From positions 1-47,627 of the forward strand of contig JAFVQX010000110.1 in assembly GCA_017504585.1 (NCBI GenBank): DNA of 47,627 nt, given 5' to 3'. The notes beneath the pieces were generated by a model. The model worked only from the letters and a program-made list of their open reading frames with translations. It did no database searches and was not told where the DNA came from. The position numbers and the translations under genes are program-made. This document shows, piece by piece, positions 16,158 through 26,275 of this stretch (position 1 is the first letter of the stretch; each line of letters starts with the position of its first letter). Origin of the DNA: Lentisphaeria bacterium (lineage in GTDB: Bacteria; Verrucomicrobiota; Lentisphaeria; Victivallales; Victivallaceae).

Positions 16158-18542
16158 TCAAAAGATTATTTTCAACGCATCAACGATATTATTTACCGGC
16201 TTGAATTCAAGCTGACTGCGGACATTTTCTGGTATATCCTCCAGATCTTTAACATTTTCCTCGGGGATCACCACCGTTTTTACCCCCGAACGCAGCGCGG
16301 CGATGACCTTTTCTTTAAGTCCGCCGATAGCGGTTACCTGACCGCGCAGATTTATCTCGCCGGTCATAGCCAATGCCGGTCGGGTGGATACTTTTTTCAG
16401 CAGCGAATAAAGTGCCGAAGTCATCGTTATACCAGCCGAGGGGCCGTCTTTGGGAGTAGCGCCATCGGGTACATGGATATGGAAATTGTTTTTTTCAAAC
16501 AATTCATACGCTATACCCAACTCTCCGGCACGGCTTTTAAGCAGAGTAAATGCCGCTTCGGCGCTTTCTTTCATAACATCTCCCAGCTGACCGGTCAATT
16601 TTAAATCGCCCTTACCCGGCACCATTACACTTTCCACTGTCAGGATCTCGCCGCCCACGGAAGTCCACGCCATACCGGTAGCGCTGCCGATGGCGGGCGA
16701 TTTTATGGCACTGTCGATCAAATATCTGCGCGGACCGAGGATCTCGCGCACCATTCTGGCTGTAACATTGGTGCGTTTGTTTTCTTCGATAGCACCTTCC
16801 ACCAGCTGACGGGCAAGTTTGCGGCAAAGGGCTGCTATATGCTGTTCCAGCTTGCGTACCCCGGCTTCGCGGGTGTAGTGATCTATAAGCTCATCCACCG
16901 CCGCCATGGATATATTGAACCAGCGGCTTTTCAAGCCATTTTCCTTGAGCTGACGGGGGACAAGATAGCGTCGCGCGATCTCCCGCTTTTCAAAGCTGGT
17001 ATATCCGGGCAGCGTTATTACTTCCATACGGTCGCGCAACGGTGCCGGTATCGCTTCCAGCACGTTGGCTGTGGCAATAAAAAATACTTTGCTCAAATCC
17101 AGATCCAGCTCCAGATAATGGTCGTTGAAAGCCTTGTTCTGCGCGGGATCCAACACTTCCAGCAGCGCCGAAGCCGGATCACCCTTTTGATCAGCAGCAA
17201 GTTTATCTATTTCGTCAAGCATGAACACCGGATTGGCGGTTCCGGCTTTCTTCAAATTCTGCACGATCCTGCCGGGCATGGCACCAATGTAAGTGCGGCG
17301 GTGACCGCGGATCTCCGCTTCGTCACGCACGCCGCCCAGCGCCACGCGCAAAAACTTGCGGTTGGTCGCCCGGGCAATGGATTCACCCAGCGACGTTTTC
17401 CCCACGCCGGGAGGGCCAACCAAACACAAAATGGGAGCTTTCCGGTCGGGATTCAACTTCATTACCGCCAGAAATTCCAGAATACGTTTTTTCACATCTT
17501 CCAAACCGTAATGGTCGGCTTCCAGCACTTCACCGGCTTTCAAAAGCTCCAGATTATCATCGCTGTAAACACACCACGGCGTCGCCAGCAGCCAATCTAT
17601 ATAATTGTATGCCACATGATATTCCGGCGACATGGTGGGTATGAGTTCCAACCGGGAGAGTTCCTTGCGGACGGTGGCTTCCACCTTTTCCGGCAAAGTA
17701 AGCTCCGCCAAACGGTTTTCTATATCGATGATATCCGGGTTGCGGGAGTCTTCTTTAAGCTCATCTTTGATCACCCGCAACTGTTCGCGCAAAAAGTATT
17801 CCCGCTGATTTTGGGACAAATTCTGATGAACTTCGTTCTGGATACGCGCCCCCAGCTGCATGACCTCCAGTTCGCGGTTCAAAAGTTCCAGCAGAAATGT
17901 CAGCCGTTCTTCCACATTCAGCGCTTGCAGCAGCCAGATCTTTTCCGTTGGCAGCAAGCTTAAAGAATCCGCGATCAGATCTGCGATCCTTACCGGGCTG
18001 GTCAGATTGATCACCCCCTGCCGCAACTCATCCGGAAAGTTATGGATAAATCCGGCAATACCCTGAAACTGTTTGACCGCTTCGGACACCATTGCGTCCA
18101 AAACCACCGGGTCGGGCATTTTATCTTCCAGCAGCGGGAAATACGATGGCTCTTCCACCTTGAGCGGCGTCCGGAATTCGCACCGCGCCAGACTGCGCAG
18201 CAGCACCCTTGCCGTACCATCCGGAAAGATCATCAATTTAACGATACGCGCCCGGCAGCCCACCGCCGACAGTTCCTTATCCTGCCAGCGCACCGTCCGG
18301 ATACGGCAATCCGGATGCCGGTTGACAAATTCCGGAAAATCATCGCCGATCTCCTGAAAAAATGCTACCAGCCGATTGCCCTCGTTTGCTTTGCGCATCC
18401 GTTCCACAACTTGCGGTTCATCCACAAAAACCGGGGTCAGAACATAAGGAAAAAGCGACACATTGCGCAAAGTCAGAAGCATTGCACCGTCGTTTTTGCC
18501 TACGGTGTTCATATTGGTCATTACTGTAAAATTATTGCCCAT
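16158..18542 (-). CDS. lon: Lon ATP-dependent protease
   Basis: Lon is a cytoplasmic AAA+ serine-lysine protease that degrades damaged and regulatory proteins. The 794-residue product has the N-terminal substrate-binding domain, Walker A GPPGVGKTS near residue 380, Walker B VFMLDEIDKL, and the C-terminal peptidase motif PKDGPSAGITM with the catalytic serine. The catalytic lysine lies in the later GLKEKVIAALR segment. Length is normal. AGGA precedes the ATG at 18542. The gene starts 24 bases after folC and is followed closely by the LolA-like gene. Confidence 0.97.
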   Translation of the reverse strand: MGNNFTVMTNMNTVGKNDGAMLLTLRNVSLFPYVLTPVFVDEPQVVERMRKANEGNRLVAFFQEIGDDFPEFVNRHPDCRIRTVRWQDKELSAVGCRARIVKLMIFPDGTARVLLRSLARCEFRTPLKVEEPSYFPLLEDKMPDPVVLDAMVSEAVKQFQGIAGFIHNFPDELRQGVINLTSPVRIADLIADSLSLLPTEKIWLLQALNVEERLTFLLELLNRELEVMQLGARIQNEVHQNLSQNQREYFLREQLRVIKDELKEDSRNPDIIDIENRLAELTLPEKVEATVRKELSRLELIPTMSPEYHVAYNYIDWLLATPWCVYSDDNLELLKAGEVLEADHYGLEDVKKRILEFLAVMKLNPDRKAPILCLVGPPGVGKTSLGESIARATNRKFLRVALGGVRDEAEIRGHRRTYIGAMPGRIVQNLKKAGTANPVFMLDEIDKLAADQKGDPASALLEVLDPAQNKAFNDHYLELDLDLSKVFFIATANVLEAIPAPLRDRMEVITLPGYTSFEKREIARRYLVPRQLKENGLKSRWFNISMAAVDELIDHYTREAGVRKLEQHIAALCRKLARQLVEGAIEENKRTNVTARMVREILGPRRYLIDSAIKSPAIGSATGMAWTSVGGEILTVESVMVPGKGDLKLTGQLGDVMKESAEAAFTLLKSRAGELGIAYELFEKNNFHIHVPDGATPKDGPSAGITMTSALYSLLKKVSTRPALAMTGEINLRGQVTAIGGLKEKVIAALRSGVKTVVIPEENVKDLEDIPENVRSQLEFKPVNNIVDALKIIF

Positions 18543-18566
18543 AACAATCCTGTTTACATATTATTT

Positions 18567-19892
18567 TTACAATGCCGAAACATGATCGGCCGGGGCGATC
18601 GCCTCCAGCACCTCTCCGGCAAGATACAGCGATCCGGCTATTACTGTCGGCAAATCGCCTGCCTTATGATTTGAACAAACCTGTTCAAGATATTTCTTCA
18701 GATCATCAGTCTGCCGGCAATCGTTTATCCCCAGCTCTGCTGCCACGCGGCAAATCTCTCCCGGGGCAGCCGAAAGCCGCGACTCTTCAGCAAATCCGGC
18801 AGCGGTCAAACTTTTTGCCAGCGGAGCGATGATCTCCAGACCGCCGGCAAAATCTTTATCGGCAAAAGCGCCGAATATCCAATCAAATTTCTTGCCCGGA
18901 TAGAGTGCTTTAAGCGTATCTGCCAGAGATTGCAGACCATGGGGGTTATGACCGCCATCGAGCAAAAAGCACCCATTGCGCAAAAATTCAATACGTCCCG
19001 GCCAGCGGGTCTTTGCCAAAGCCTGCTGACTGGTTTTGTTCCAAAAGCCCAAAACCGACAGCACCGCTATGACCAGCTGGGCATTGCGGCGCTGCATCAA
19101 GCCATTGAGCTGCAGCTCGATAATCTCGTTTTTGCAAACAAACTTCTGATGATTGGCCGCTATTTCTGCCGGAAAATCCTCATCCAGCGGAGCAACTTCC
19201 GCTGCCCGGAAGTAAGGAGCAGCGAGTTCAACGGCTTTTTTGCGTATGACTTCTTCGGCTTCAAGCTCCATAAACCCGGTAACCACCGGAGTATTGGCTT
19301 TTACGATCCCGGCTTTTTCGCTGGCAATAGACGGCAGATCGCTGCCGAGGAACTTTTCGTGATCCAGCGCTATATTGGTTATAACGCTGATCTCCGGCTG
19401 CACGATATTGGTGGCATCAAGTCTGCCGCCCATGCCGGTTTCCCAAACGATATAATCGCACTTATGTTTCTGAAAGATCCACAGCGCCATAGCGGTTATA
19501 GCTTCAAAGTAAGTTATCAGCATATCCCGCGAACGCATGACTTCCACAGCTTTGGCCACCACATCAACTGCCGCCAGAAAATCTTTTTCGCTCACGGCTT
19601 CGCCATCGATCCGGATGCGTTCACACGCGGTTACCAGATGGGGCGAAGAGTAAAACCCGGTTTTGAACCCGTTGGCGCGCAAACACCTTTCCAGCATTGC
19701 GCCGGTGGAGCCTTTGCCATTGGTGCCGGCAATATGTATAAAACGCAATTTGGCATCGTCTACGCCGCAAAGATCGACCAGTTGACGGGTTTGATCCAAC
19801 CCCAGTTTAATGCCGAAACGGTGCAGATTAAACAACCATTCACATGCTTCTTTATACGAACTCATATATACTGAAAACTCTCTCTTTATCAT
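18567..19892 (-). CDS. folC: bifunctional dihydrofolate / folylpolyglutamate synthase
   Basis: FolC adds glutamates to folates and may also make dihydrofolate from dihydropteroate. The protein has the ATP-binding HIAGTNGKGSTGAML near residue 55, an ITNIALDHEKFLG segment, and the C-terminal LLDGGHNPHG motif typical of the Mur-ligase-like FolC family. ATG 19892 overlaps the tolB stop codon (TGATG), suggesting coupled translation. A second candidate ATG at 19865 would give a protein starting MSSYKEACEWLF, closer to family N-termini but with a poor RBS. The window also holds glyA, another folate enzyme, though not in the same operon. Confidence 0.93.
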   Translation of the reverse strand: MIKREFSVYMSSYKEACEWLFNLHRFGIKLGLDQTRQLVDLCGVDDAKLRFIHIAGTNGKGSTGAMLERCLRANGFKTGFYSSPHLVTACERIRIDGEAVSEKDFLAAVDVVAKAVEVMRSRDMLITYFEAITAMALWIFQKHKCDYIVWETGMGGRLDATNIVQPEISVITNIALDHEKFLGSDLPSIASEKAGIVKANTPVVTGFMELEAEEVIRKKAVELAAPYFRAAEVAPLDEDFPAEIAANHQKFVCKNEIIELQLNGLMQRRNAQLVIAVLSVLGFWNKTSQQALAKTRWPGRIEFLRNGCFLLDGGHNPHGLQSLADTLKALYPGKKFDWIFGAFADKDFAGGLEIIAPLAKSLTAAGFAEESRLSAAPGEICRVAAELGINDCRQTDDLKKYLEQVCSNHKAGDLPTVIAGSLYLAGEVLEAIAPADHVSAL

Positions 19893-21091
19893 CAATCCCG
19901 GCGGATAGGCGACCAGTCAGGCGAAGTTTGCGAATAATTGAAATTCAAAAGCTTGCGGGAGCTGCCGGTCTTGCTGTCCACAACATATATTTCTGTACGC
20001 CGCCCTACTCTGCGTGATGCCGCCAGATGCCGTGAATCCGGCGCCCATGCCGGTGCTTCCCAATCCCCGGCAGGCAGATTTTTGATCACTCCGGTATCCA
20101 CACCATTGGGGTCGTAGATCGCAATTTTATAACTGCCGCCGATTTTTGCGGAATACGCCAGCTTGCCATCCGGCGCCCACGACGGAGTTACCGCTTCGCT
20201 GCCCACAGTCGGCAAGCGGCGGGCTTGACCACCGTTGGCGTTGATCAGATAAAGCGCCGGTCTGCCGCTGCGGTCAGATACATAACAGACTGTCTGCCCG
20301 TCAGGGTGCCAGCATGGCGACGCTTCCACCGCTTTGCTCCGGGTCAGACGGCGGCGTTCACGGCCGTTCAAAGCTTTTACATAAAGCTCCACCTGCCGGT
20401 CGATACTCATGATCATAGCCAGAAATTCGCCGGAGGGATGCACCGAAGCGCCCACGTTCATCCCCGGGAAACGGGTCAAACGGCGGGTTCTCCACGGATT
20501 GAGCATAGTTTCGCACAAATCCGTACCCGATGATGAATAACGGGTGTAAACGACCGATTTGCCATCGGGCATCCAAGATGGTTCCACACAGCTGTTGGCA
20601 AATTGGGTAACTTTGCGCACATTGCCGCCATCGGTATCGCAGACAAATACCTCTTTGAGTCCGCGGCGGGTTTCGGCAGTAAACACCAGCTGGCTGTCGC
20701 ACAAACGTTTTTTGAAACGCTCGTTGATAAGTTCATCCACCGCCCGCGCTGCGGCACGGCGGCTGTCGCCGGAGTAAGTTATGCTTTTGCGCAAAACCGG
20801 ATTGCCGCCAAAAGCAAGCTGCATAAGAATTCGACCGTCGCCGCCGGTAAATTCCAGCGTATAATCGGCCTGGCCATTGACCACCCGGAACCACCCGCAA
20901 GTGGCAAGGTAACGGTAAAACGGTTCACAAATCTCTTTATCGCCATGCATGGATTTTATCTGCAGCGTAGGCTGCACATAGCTTTGTTGAGCAGACTTAC
21001 TGATCTCAATAGGCGCTGCTGCAGCCTTCTGCGGCGCGGCAACAGCCATAGTCAAAACCGTTAAACATGCAACACTCAAATATTTGATCAT
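19892..21091 (-). CDS. tolB: TolB-like periplasmic beta-propeller protein
   Basis: TolB acts in the periplasm with the Tol-Pal system in envelope integrity and division. This 399-residue protein has a signal peptide (to about residue 27, AAAAP), an N-terminal alpha/beta domain, and a WD40-like beta propeller. The propeller repeats carry WxPDG blades: SWMPDGKSV, CWHPDGQTV, SWAPDGKLA, AWAPDSRHL. ATG 21091 follows AGGTG at suitable spacing; a GTG nine bases upstream overlaps that RBS and was rejected. No tolQRA or pal gene is adjacent, so it could instead be a TolB-like protein of another role. Confidence 0.85.
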   Translation of the reverse strand: MIKYLSVACLTVLTMAVAAPQKAAAAPIEISKSAQQSYVQPTLQIKSMHGDKEICEPFYRYLATCGWFRVVNGQADYTLEFTGGDGRILMQLAFGGNPVLRKSITYSGDSRRAAARAVDELINERFKKRLCDSQLVFTAETRRGLKEVFVCDTDGGNVRKVTQFANSCVEPSWMPDGKSVVYTRYSSSGTDLCETMLNPWRTRRLTRFPGMNVGASVHPSGEFLAMIMSIDRQVELYVKALNGRERRRLTRSKAVEASPCWHPDGQTVCYVSDRSGRPALYLINANGGQARRLPTVGSEAVTPSWAPDGKLAYSAKIGGSYKIAIYDPNGVDTGVIKNLPAGDWEAPAWAPDSRHLAASRRVGRRTEIYVVDSKTGSSRKLLNFNYSQTSPDWSPIRRD

Positions 21092-21117
21092 AATCGACAC
21101 CTGAATTTTTCAGCAGC

Positions 21118-22431
21118 TCAAACCCGTTCTCTGCGGTCGATCACCCGTTTGGCCTCGCCTTCGCTGCGCTGGATCGTCTGGGGGGCGACCAGTTTGACTT
21201 TGACCCGCAAACCGATGGTGTGTTCGATAGCGGCAGAGAGTTTTTTCTGCAATTCTTCCATAATACTGACTTTGTCGGAAAATACTTTTTCGCTGACTTC
21301 CACATCCACTTCGATATTGTCCATACCTCTTTCGGTATAAAGCACTATGTGATAGTGGGGCATGGTGCCATCCACCGAAAGCAGCGCCGCTTCGATCTGG
21401 GAAGGAAAGACGTTCACCCCGCGAATGATCATCATATCATCGCAGCGGCTGGCAATGCGGTCTATCCGGCGGATAGTCCTGCCGCAGGCACAGGGTTCGG
21501 AAATGATCCGGGTCAGGTCATGGGTGCGGTAACGGATCATGGGGAACGCTTCTTTGGTCAAAGTGGTAATGACCAATTCCCCGAAAGCCCCGTCGGGCAG
21601 AACTTCGCCGGTATCCGGATCCACGATTTCCGGATAGAAGTGGTCTTCAAAGATATGCAACCCATTATGTTCGCTGCATTCGAAAGCCACACCGGGGCCG
21701 ATGATTTCGCTCAAACCGTAAATATCGTATGGTTCAATACCGGTATTGGCTTGCATTTGTTTGCGCATGGCATCGGTCCAGGGTTCGGCGCCGAAAATAC
21801 CGACCTTGAGGGGCAGTTCACGCATATTGATTTTGTCTTCGGCAGCTTTTTCGACCAAAAAGTTGAAGTAGCTGGGGGTACAGCAGATCGCCGTTACCCC
21901 GAAGTCCTGCATGACCATAAGCTGACGCTGGGTGTTGCCGCCGGAAGTGGGGACCACTGTGGCGCCCAATGCTTCAGTACCGTAGTGTGCGCCCAAACCG
22001 CCGGTGAACAGACCGTAACCGTAAGAAACCTGAATAACATCGTTATTGTTCAAACCGCAGCTCTGAAAAGCCCGTTTCATCACATCTGCCCACAATTCGA
22101 TATCGTTTTTGGTATACCCCACCACAATAGGTTTACCGGTAGTACCGCTGGAAGCGTGCAGACGCACCACTTCGCTCATAGGAGTGGCAAACAAACCAAA
22201 GGGGTAATAGTCGCGCAAATCGGTTTTGTTGGTAAACGGCAGTTTGGCAAGATCATCCAGACTCTTTACGCAATCAGGCGTAAGGCCTTTTTCCTGCATA
22301 CGGTTGCGAAAAACTTCCACATTGTCATAGGTGTGTTTGACGATCTTCTGCAAACGTTCAAGCTGCAAACTTTTCAATACTGCGGGATTTACATAATCTT
22401 CCGCAGCTCCGATAATGTTTTTATTGCTCAT
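21118..22431 (-). CDS. paaK: phenylacetate-CoA ligase family enzyme
   Basis: An AMP-forming acyl-CoA ligase of the PaaK family, which activates phenylacetate or related aromatic acids to CoA thioesters. The 437-residue protein contains the AMP-binding motif [13 protein letters not shown] near residue 95, the [15 protein letters not shown] segment near 240, and the hinge region near [18 protein letters not shown]. Length fits. AGGAAGTGG precedes the start. In anaerobic gut bacteria such enzymes often act on aryl acids from amino-acid fermentation. The neighbours (cca, tolB) give no pathway, so the substrate is not established. Confidence 0.92.
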   Translation of the reverse strand: MSNKNIIGAAEDYVNPAVLKSLQLERLQKIVKHTYDNVEVFRNRMQEKGLTPDCVKSLDDLAKLPFTNKTDLRDYYPFGLFATPMSEVVRLHASSGTTGKPIVVGYTKNDIELWADVMKRAFQSCGLNNNDVIQVSYGYGLFTGGLGAHYGTEALGATVVPTSGGNTQRQLMVMQDFGVTAICCTPSYFNFLVEKAAEDKINMRELPLKVGIFGAEPWTDAMRKQMQANTGIEPYDIYGLSEIIGPGVAFECSEHNGLHIFEDHFYPEIVDPDTGEVLPDGAFGELVITTLTKEAFPMIRYRTHDLTRIISEPCACGRTIRRIDRIASRCDDMMIIRGVNVFPSQIEAALLSVDGTMPHYHIVLYTERGMDNIEVDVEVSEKVFSDKVSIMEELQKKLSAAIEHTIGLRVKVKLVAPQTIQRSEGEAKRVIDRRERV

Positions 22432-22486
22432 ATTCCACTTCCTGTTTATAGAAAAATTTTATTTTTATTTGCGATACTCTGTCAGA

Positions 22487-23833
22487 TCAGCGCAAAAAAT
22501 TCTTTTTCACCCACTCCACAGCCCCGTTTTTGCTGTTCAAGCGTTTTTCCAGCTGTGCATCCATAACTGCATTGAGTATCTCTTTGAACTCTCTGCCGGG
22601 GACAAGCCCCATTTTTATCAAATCCCTGCCGTTCAACAATGGCGGCGGCAATTTGCAGTTTTCCATTTTTTTGAGTTTCTGACGCAAAAACTCACAGGTG
22701 GCAGTCAAGCCGTTGGAGCATTGACAATCCAATTTATGCAGTTCCAGCTCCATAGCAAAATATTTTTCTGCCATCAGGCGTTTCAGCTTGGCTTCCCGCA
22801 TTTCCATAACCGAAGCAAAGCGCATGTGCCAGCGTACCGCGTGTTCCACCGTATCAGTCAGCTCCCGCGAAAAACGCAATCTTTGAGCTATGGCACCGAT
22901 CATTTCCGCACCGCAAGCCTCATGCCCGTAAAAGTGCGGTATATTATCTTTGTCCAACTCAAAAGTCGGCTTTTTGCCAATATCGTGCAGCAATATGCTC
23001 CAGGCAAATTCCACACTGCACGGCTTGGCGGCATTTTTCAGCATCAGCATCGTGTGCTGCCACACATCCCCTTCGGGGTGATATACCGGGTGCTGTGCCA
23101 CACCGGCAAGCGCATCGACTTCCGGCAGCCACAACTTGAGTATCCGGCTGGCTTTCAAAAGCTCCATCGCCCGTGCCGGATCGCTGCCGGTAAGCATACT
23201 CTCCAACTCGCAGCGCACCCGCTCGGCGGCGATCAAAGCGGTTTTATTCGCCATATTGCAGATCGCCTGCCATGCCTCGGGGTGGATCTGAAAATCCAGC
23301 CTGGCAGCAAATCTGACCGCCCGGAGCATCCGCAAATAATCTTCGCTGAAACGCCCCGCTGCGTTGCCGATCGCCCGGATCACCCGGTTGCGCAGATCCG
23401 GCAAACCTCCCACATAGTCGATAACTTCACCGCTCAATGGATCGTACAGCATGGCGTTGACCGTAAAATCCCGCCGCAGGACATCCTGCCGGAAATCGGT
23501 GGTAAAACGCACTTCATCGGGGCGTCTGCCATCGCTGTACAATCTCTCTTCGCGGCAAGTGGCAAGCTCAAAAACCGATCCGTTATACTTGACCAGCACC
23601 ACGCCGAAGCACGCTCCGACCATTTCCGCATCCGGAAAAATATTTTTTATATCCTCCGGGTGCGCGGTCGTTACCATGTCTATATCGTCTGGCAATCTGT
23701 TTAACACCAGATCCCGCACCGCGCCGCCGACGATGTATATATCAAAGCCCCGCTCGCGGATAGTTTTGATCACTTGCACCGCCGCGTCAAAAAGCTTGTT
23801 CTGCGGACATTGTATTGCCAATTTGCCACTCAT
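22487..23833 (-). CDS. cca: CCA-adding / poly(A) polymerase family nucleotidyltransferase with HD domain
   Basis: The 448-residue enzyme belongs to class II tRNA nucleotidyltransferases, which add or repair the 3'-CCA of tRNA. The catalytic motif GGAVRDLVLNRLPDDIDMVT near residues 37-55 holds the metal-binding aspartates. RRDFTVNAMLYDP and the base-recognition segment EDYLRMLRAVRFAARLDF follow. A C-terminal HD phosphohydrolase motif appears as LLHDIGKKP with an upstream His in WQHTML. A poly(A) polymerase or a half-activity enzyme (A- or CC-adding) cannot be excluded from sequence alone. It opens the long minus-strand run and has its own promoter candidate. Confidence 0.9.
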   Translation of the reverse strand: MSGKLAIQCPQNKLFDAAVQVIKTIRERGFDIYIVGGAVRDLVLNRLPDDIDMVTTAHPEDIKNIFPDAEMVGACFGVVLVKYNGSVFELATCREERLYSDGRRPDEVRFTTDFRQDVLRRDFTVNAMLYDPLSGEVIDYVGGLPDLRNRVIRAIGNAAGRFSEDYLRMLRAVRFAARLDFQIHPEAWQAICNMANKTALIAAERVRCELESMLTGSDPARAMELLKASRILKLWLPEVDALAGVAQHPVYHPEGDVWQHTMLMLKNAAKPCSVEFAWSILLHDIGKKPTFELDKDNIPHFYGHEACGAEMIGAIAQRLRFSRELTDTVEHAVRWHMRFASVMEMREAKLKRLMAEKYFAMELELHKLDCQCSNGLTATCEFLRQKLKKMENCKLPPPLLNGRDLIKMGLVPGREFKEILNAVMDAQLEKRLNSKNGAVEWVKKNFLR

Positions 23834-23940
23834 AAGTCACCAAAAAAATTCAAACAACTTTCATACTATCTTTGCCGGAAACACCCCGAACAAAGTGTAT
23901 TTTCTGCCCCAGTCCGGATAAAAGACAGAACAGACACTAT

Positions 23941-23969
23941 AATATAGCCCAAAAAGCCGCTTACCGCAA
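23941..23969 (-). promoter_or_regulatory. candidate promoter of cca and following genes
   Basis: On the minus strand TTGCGG (23969-23964), a 17-base spacer and TATATT (23946-23941) stand about 108 bases upstream of the cca start, in the only sizeable gap (23834-24024) between it and hypE. Confidence 0.5.
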
Positions 23970-23973
23970 GCAC

Positions 23974-24001
23974 AAACTCTTTTTTTAATAAAAAAAAGTT
24001 T
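23974..24001 (-). terminator. weak A/T-rich hairpin after hypE
   Basis: AAACTCTTTTTTT and AAAAAAAAGTTT form an A/T-rich stem with a three-base loop, starting 24 bases after the hypE stop. It may end the long hydE-to-hypE operon but is weak because it has few G-C pairs. Confidence 0.3.
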
Positions 24002-24024
24002 TCCGGCAGAAAAAGCCCAATATT

Positions 24025-25026
24025 TCAGCAGATCCGCGGCAGCAGTTCCCCCGTGGGCTGGGGCAATATGGTTTTGCCGCCAAAGGGTTGTTCGATGGTA
24101 ACTTTGCCGGCATTCTCCGTTACTTCGCCAATAATGGCAGCGTTGGTGCTGTACGGCATGGAGTGGAGTGCTTTGACTATATCATTGGCAACTCCTTGCG
24201 GGGCAAAGATGACCAATCGGCCTTCACACGCCAGATACAAGGGGTCAAGCCCCAACATTCCGCACACACCTTTTACCGGATCAGCCACCGGAATATCGGC
24301 GGCTTTGATATTTATACCGATTTGGCTCTGATCGCAAATTTCGTACAATACCGTGCCCACGCCGCCCCGGGTGGCATCGCGGATCACATGTATATCTTTG
24401 CTGACGCTCAAGATCGCTTCCACAGTTTTGCCCAGCGGAGCGCAGTCGCTTGTTACATCAGCATCAATGCCGAACTCGTCACGCTCCAGCAAAATGGTGC
24501 AGCCGTGCCGCCCCACATCGCCGGAAACGATCACCGCATCGCCCACTTGAGCAATGGCTCCGGAAGTACGGACTCCGGGGATCTGCTCCCCTACCCCGGC
24601 AGTAGTGATAAAGACTTTATCCACCTGACCTTTGCCCACAACTTTGGTATCACCGGCAACGATTTTGACACCCGCTTCGGCGGCAGTTTTTGCCATAGCG
24701 GCGGCGATTTCCTCCAAGTCGGCTACCGGGAACCCTTCTTCAATAATAAATGCACAGGTTATATATTTGGGGATCGCCCCCATACATGCTATATCGTTGA
24801 CCGTACCGCAAATACTCAATTTGCCGATGTTGCCGCCGGCAAAACGCCACGGCGAAACTACAAAGCCGTCAGTAGACATGGCGATAAGGTCAGCTTTTAC
24901 CGGCAGGACCGCCGCATCATCGGGGGTAAAAAGCTCGTTGGCAAAATGTTTTTTGAATATAGACCCGATAAGTTCGGAAGTCTGCCGACCGCCGGAACCG
25001 TGAGCTAAAGTAATAAATTTTTCCAT
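24025..25026 (-). CDS. hypE: hydrogenase maturation protein HypE
   Basis: HypE dehydrates the carbamoylated C-terminal cysteine to a thiocyanate that donates cyanide to iron held by HypC-HypD. The 333-residue protein is a PurM-like ATPase, with LAHGSGGRQTSELI at the N-terminus, GGNIGKLSICGTVNDIACMGA, and RDATRGGVGTVLYEI. It ends LLPRIC, keeping the essential terminal cysteine, so it should be active. It is the last of the 11-gene run and starts 13 bases after hypD with an AGGTG RBS. No [NiFe]-hydrogenase structural gene is nearby, which makes its partner in this operon an open question. Confidence 0.97.
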   Translation of the reverse strand: MEKFITLAHGSGGRQTSELIGSIFKKHFANELFTPDDAAVLPVKADLIAMSTDGFVVSPWRFAGGNIGKLSICGTVNDIACMGAIPKYITCAFIIEEGFPVADLEEIAAAMAKTAAEAGVKIVAGDTKVVGKGQVDKVFITTAGVGEQIPGVRTSGAIAQVGDAVIVSGDVGRHGCTILLERDEFGIDADVTSDCAPLGKTVEAILSVSKDIHVIRDATRGGVGTVLYEICDQSQIGINIKAADIPVADPVKGVCGMLGLDPLYLACEGRLVIFAPQGVANDIVKALHSMPYSTNAAIIGEVTENAGKVTIEQPFGGKTILPQPTGELLPRIC

Positions 25027-25039
25027 AATAACACCTGAT

Positions 25040-26074
25040 TTATTGACCGTATTGATAAAAAGCCGAACATGCTCCTTCGCCGGAAACCATACATGCCCCC
25101 ACCGGATTTATGGGCGTACAGACTTTGCCGAAGAGCGGGCAGTCGCACGGTTTGCAAATACCCTTCAAGACTTCGCCGCAGCGGCAGATGGGATTGCATT
25201 TGCCGTCATCGGGCGTCAGAGAGAACTTGGCAACGGCATCAAATTCGCTCCATTGGCTTTTGAGTTTCATGCCCGAACCTTTGATTTCGCCCAGACCGCG
25301 CCAGACGCAATCGCAAGGCTCCATCATGCTGTTGACCAGTTGTTGAGCCGCCACATTGCCACCCGCTTTTACTACCGAAGTATAAGCGTTATCGCAAAAA
25401 GGTTCGCCGCTTTGAGCGTATTCTACGATCATACCCAATGCTTTTATCACCGCTTCGGCAGTAAATCCGGCAACCACACCGGATACACCGTAATCGTTTT
25501 TGAGTTCTTCACAAAGTTCGGTGCCGATAATGGCGTGAACATGCCCGGGATAAAGAAACGCATCCGCCGAACCTTGCAGAGCCTTATATGCCTGGGGCAT
25601 GGTTTTGTTGGCAGTCAGGAGAGAAAAGTTTTTTATACCCAATGCCGCCGCCCGCTTTACAGCTATGCAAGCAGATGGGGTGGTGGTTTCAAACCCCACC
25701 GCCAGAAAAACCACCTCTTTCTCCGGATTATCTGCCGCAAAGTCCACCGCATCCAACGGCGAATAAACCGTTTTGAGTTTCGCCCCCAAACTTCGGGCCT
25801 GTGCCAAGCTCATTTCGGAACCGGGCACCCGGATCAGGTCGCCAAAGGTGGCGATCACAGCGTGGTGCTTCAGAGCCAGCTCAACGGCACTGTCGATGTA
25901 CCCGGGGGGAGTAACGCAAACCGGACAGCCGGGCCCGGAGATAAGCTCAATATTTTTGCTCAAAAGCGACCGGATGCCCAAGCGGAAAATCTCGTGGGTA
26001 TGGGTGCCGCAAACCTCCATTATCCGCAAGGGTCTGCCGGAGTAATTGCTTAACAATGATTGGTGATCGCTCAT
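25040..26074 (-). CDS. hypD: hydrogenase maturation protein HypD
   Basis: HypD is a [4Fe-4S] scaffold protein that, with HypC, holds the iron while cyanide and CO ligands are added. The 344-residue protein shows the family motifs MEVCGTHTHEI near residue 21, SGPGCPVCVTP near 50, and GFETTTP. Its C-terminal Cys-rich cluster region runs CNPICRCGEVLKGICKPCDC onward to the CMVSGEGAC segment. ATG 26074 is supported by GAGGAG and is four bases after the hypC stop; a start five codons upstream would overlap hypC. All cysteines expected for function appear present. Confidence 0.97.
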   Translation of the reverse strand: MSDHQSLLSNYSGRPLRIMEVCGTHTHEIFRLGIRSLLSKNIELISGPGCPVCVTPPGYIDSAVELALKHHAVIATFGDLIRVPGSEMSLAQARSLGAKLKTVYSPLDAVDFAADNPEKEVVFLAVGFETTTPSACIAVKRAAALGIKNFSLLTANKTMPQAYKALQGSADAFLYPGHVHAIIGTELCEELKNDYGVSGVVAGFTAEAVIKALGMIVEYAQSGEPFCDNAYTSVVKAGGNVAAQQLVNSMMEPCDCVWRGLGEIKGSGMKLKSQWSEFDAVAKFSLTPDDGKCNPICRCGEVLKGICKPCDCPLFGKVCTPINPVGACMVSGEGACSAFYQYGQ

Positions 26075-26078
26075 AAAC

Positions 26079-26258
26079 TTACTCCTCATCTTCCGGAGTT
26101 ATTTTAGCTATTGCCACTCCGGCGTGAACCATCACATAGTCGCCGGGCTCCAAATCGTCCAGCAGTTCAGCAGAAACTTCCCGGCGGGCACCGGAAGCAT
26201 CAACTAAAGCGGTATCTTTATTGACCGACACAACTTTAGCAGAAAGACCTACACACAT
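26079..26258 (-). CDS. hypC: hydrogenase maturation chaperone HypC
   Basis: A 59-residue protein beginning MCVGLSAKVV. It has the family's essential Cys2, exposed after methionine removal, which binds the iron carried with HypD. The remaining sequence (EPGDYVMVHAGVAIAKI near residues 41-57) matches the HypC/HupF beta-barrel. It is slightly shorter than the usual 70-90 residues, lacking part of the C-terminal helix. The ATG at 26258 follows AAGGAAT; a second upstream ATG is out of frame. It lies between hypF and hypD, separated by 17 and 4 bases. Confidence 0.95.
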   Translation of the reverse strand: MCVGLSAKVVSVNKDTALVDASGARREVSAELLDDLEPGDYVMVHAGVAIAKITPEDEE

Positions 26259-26275
26259 AACATAATTCCTTTATA

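Noticed and set aside
23834..24024. A riboswitch or small RNA upstream of cca
   Set aside because: I only see a promoter-like pair and an A/T-rich hairpin; no known riboswitch core was recognised.
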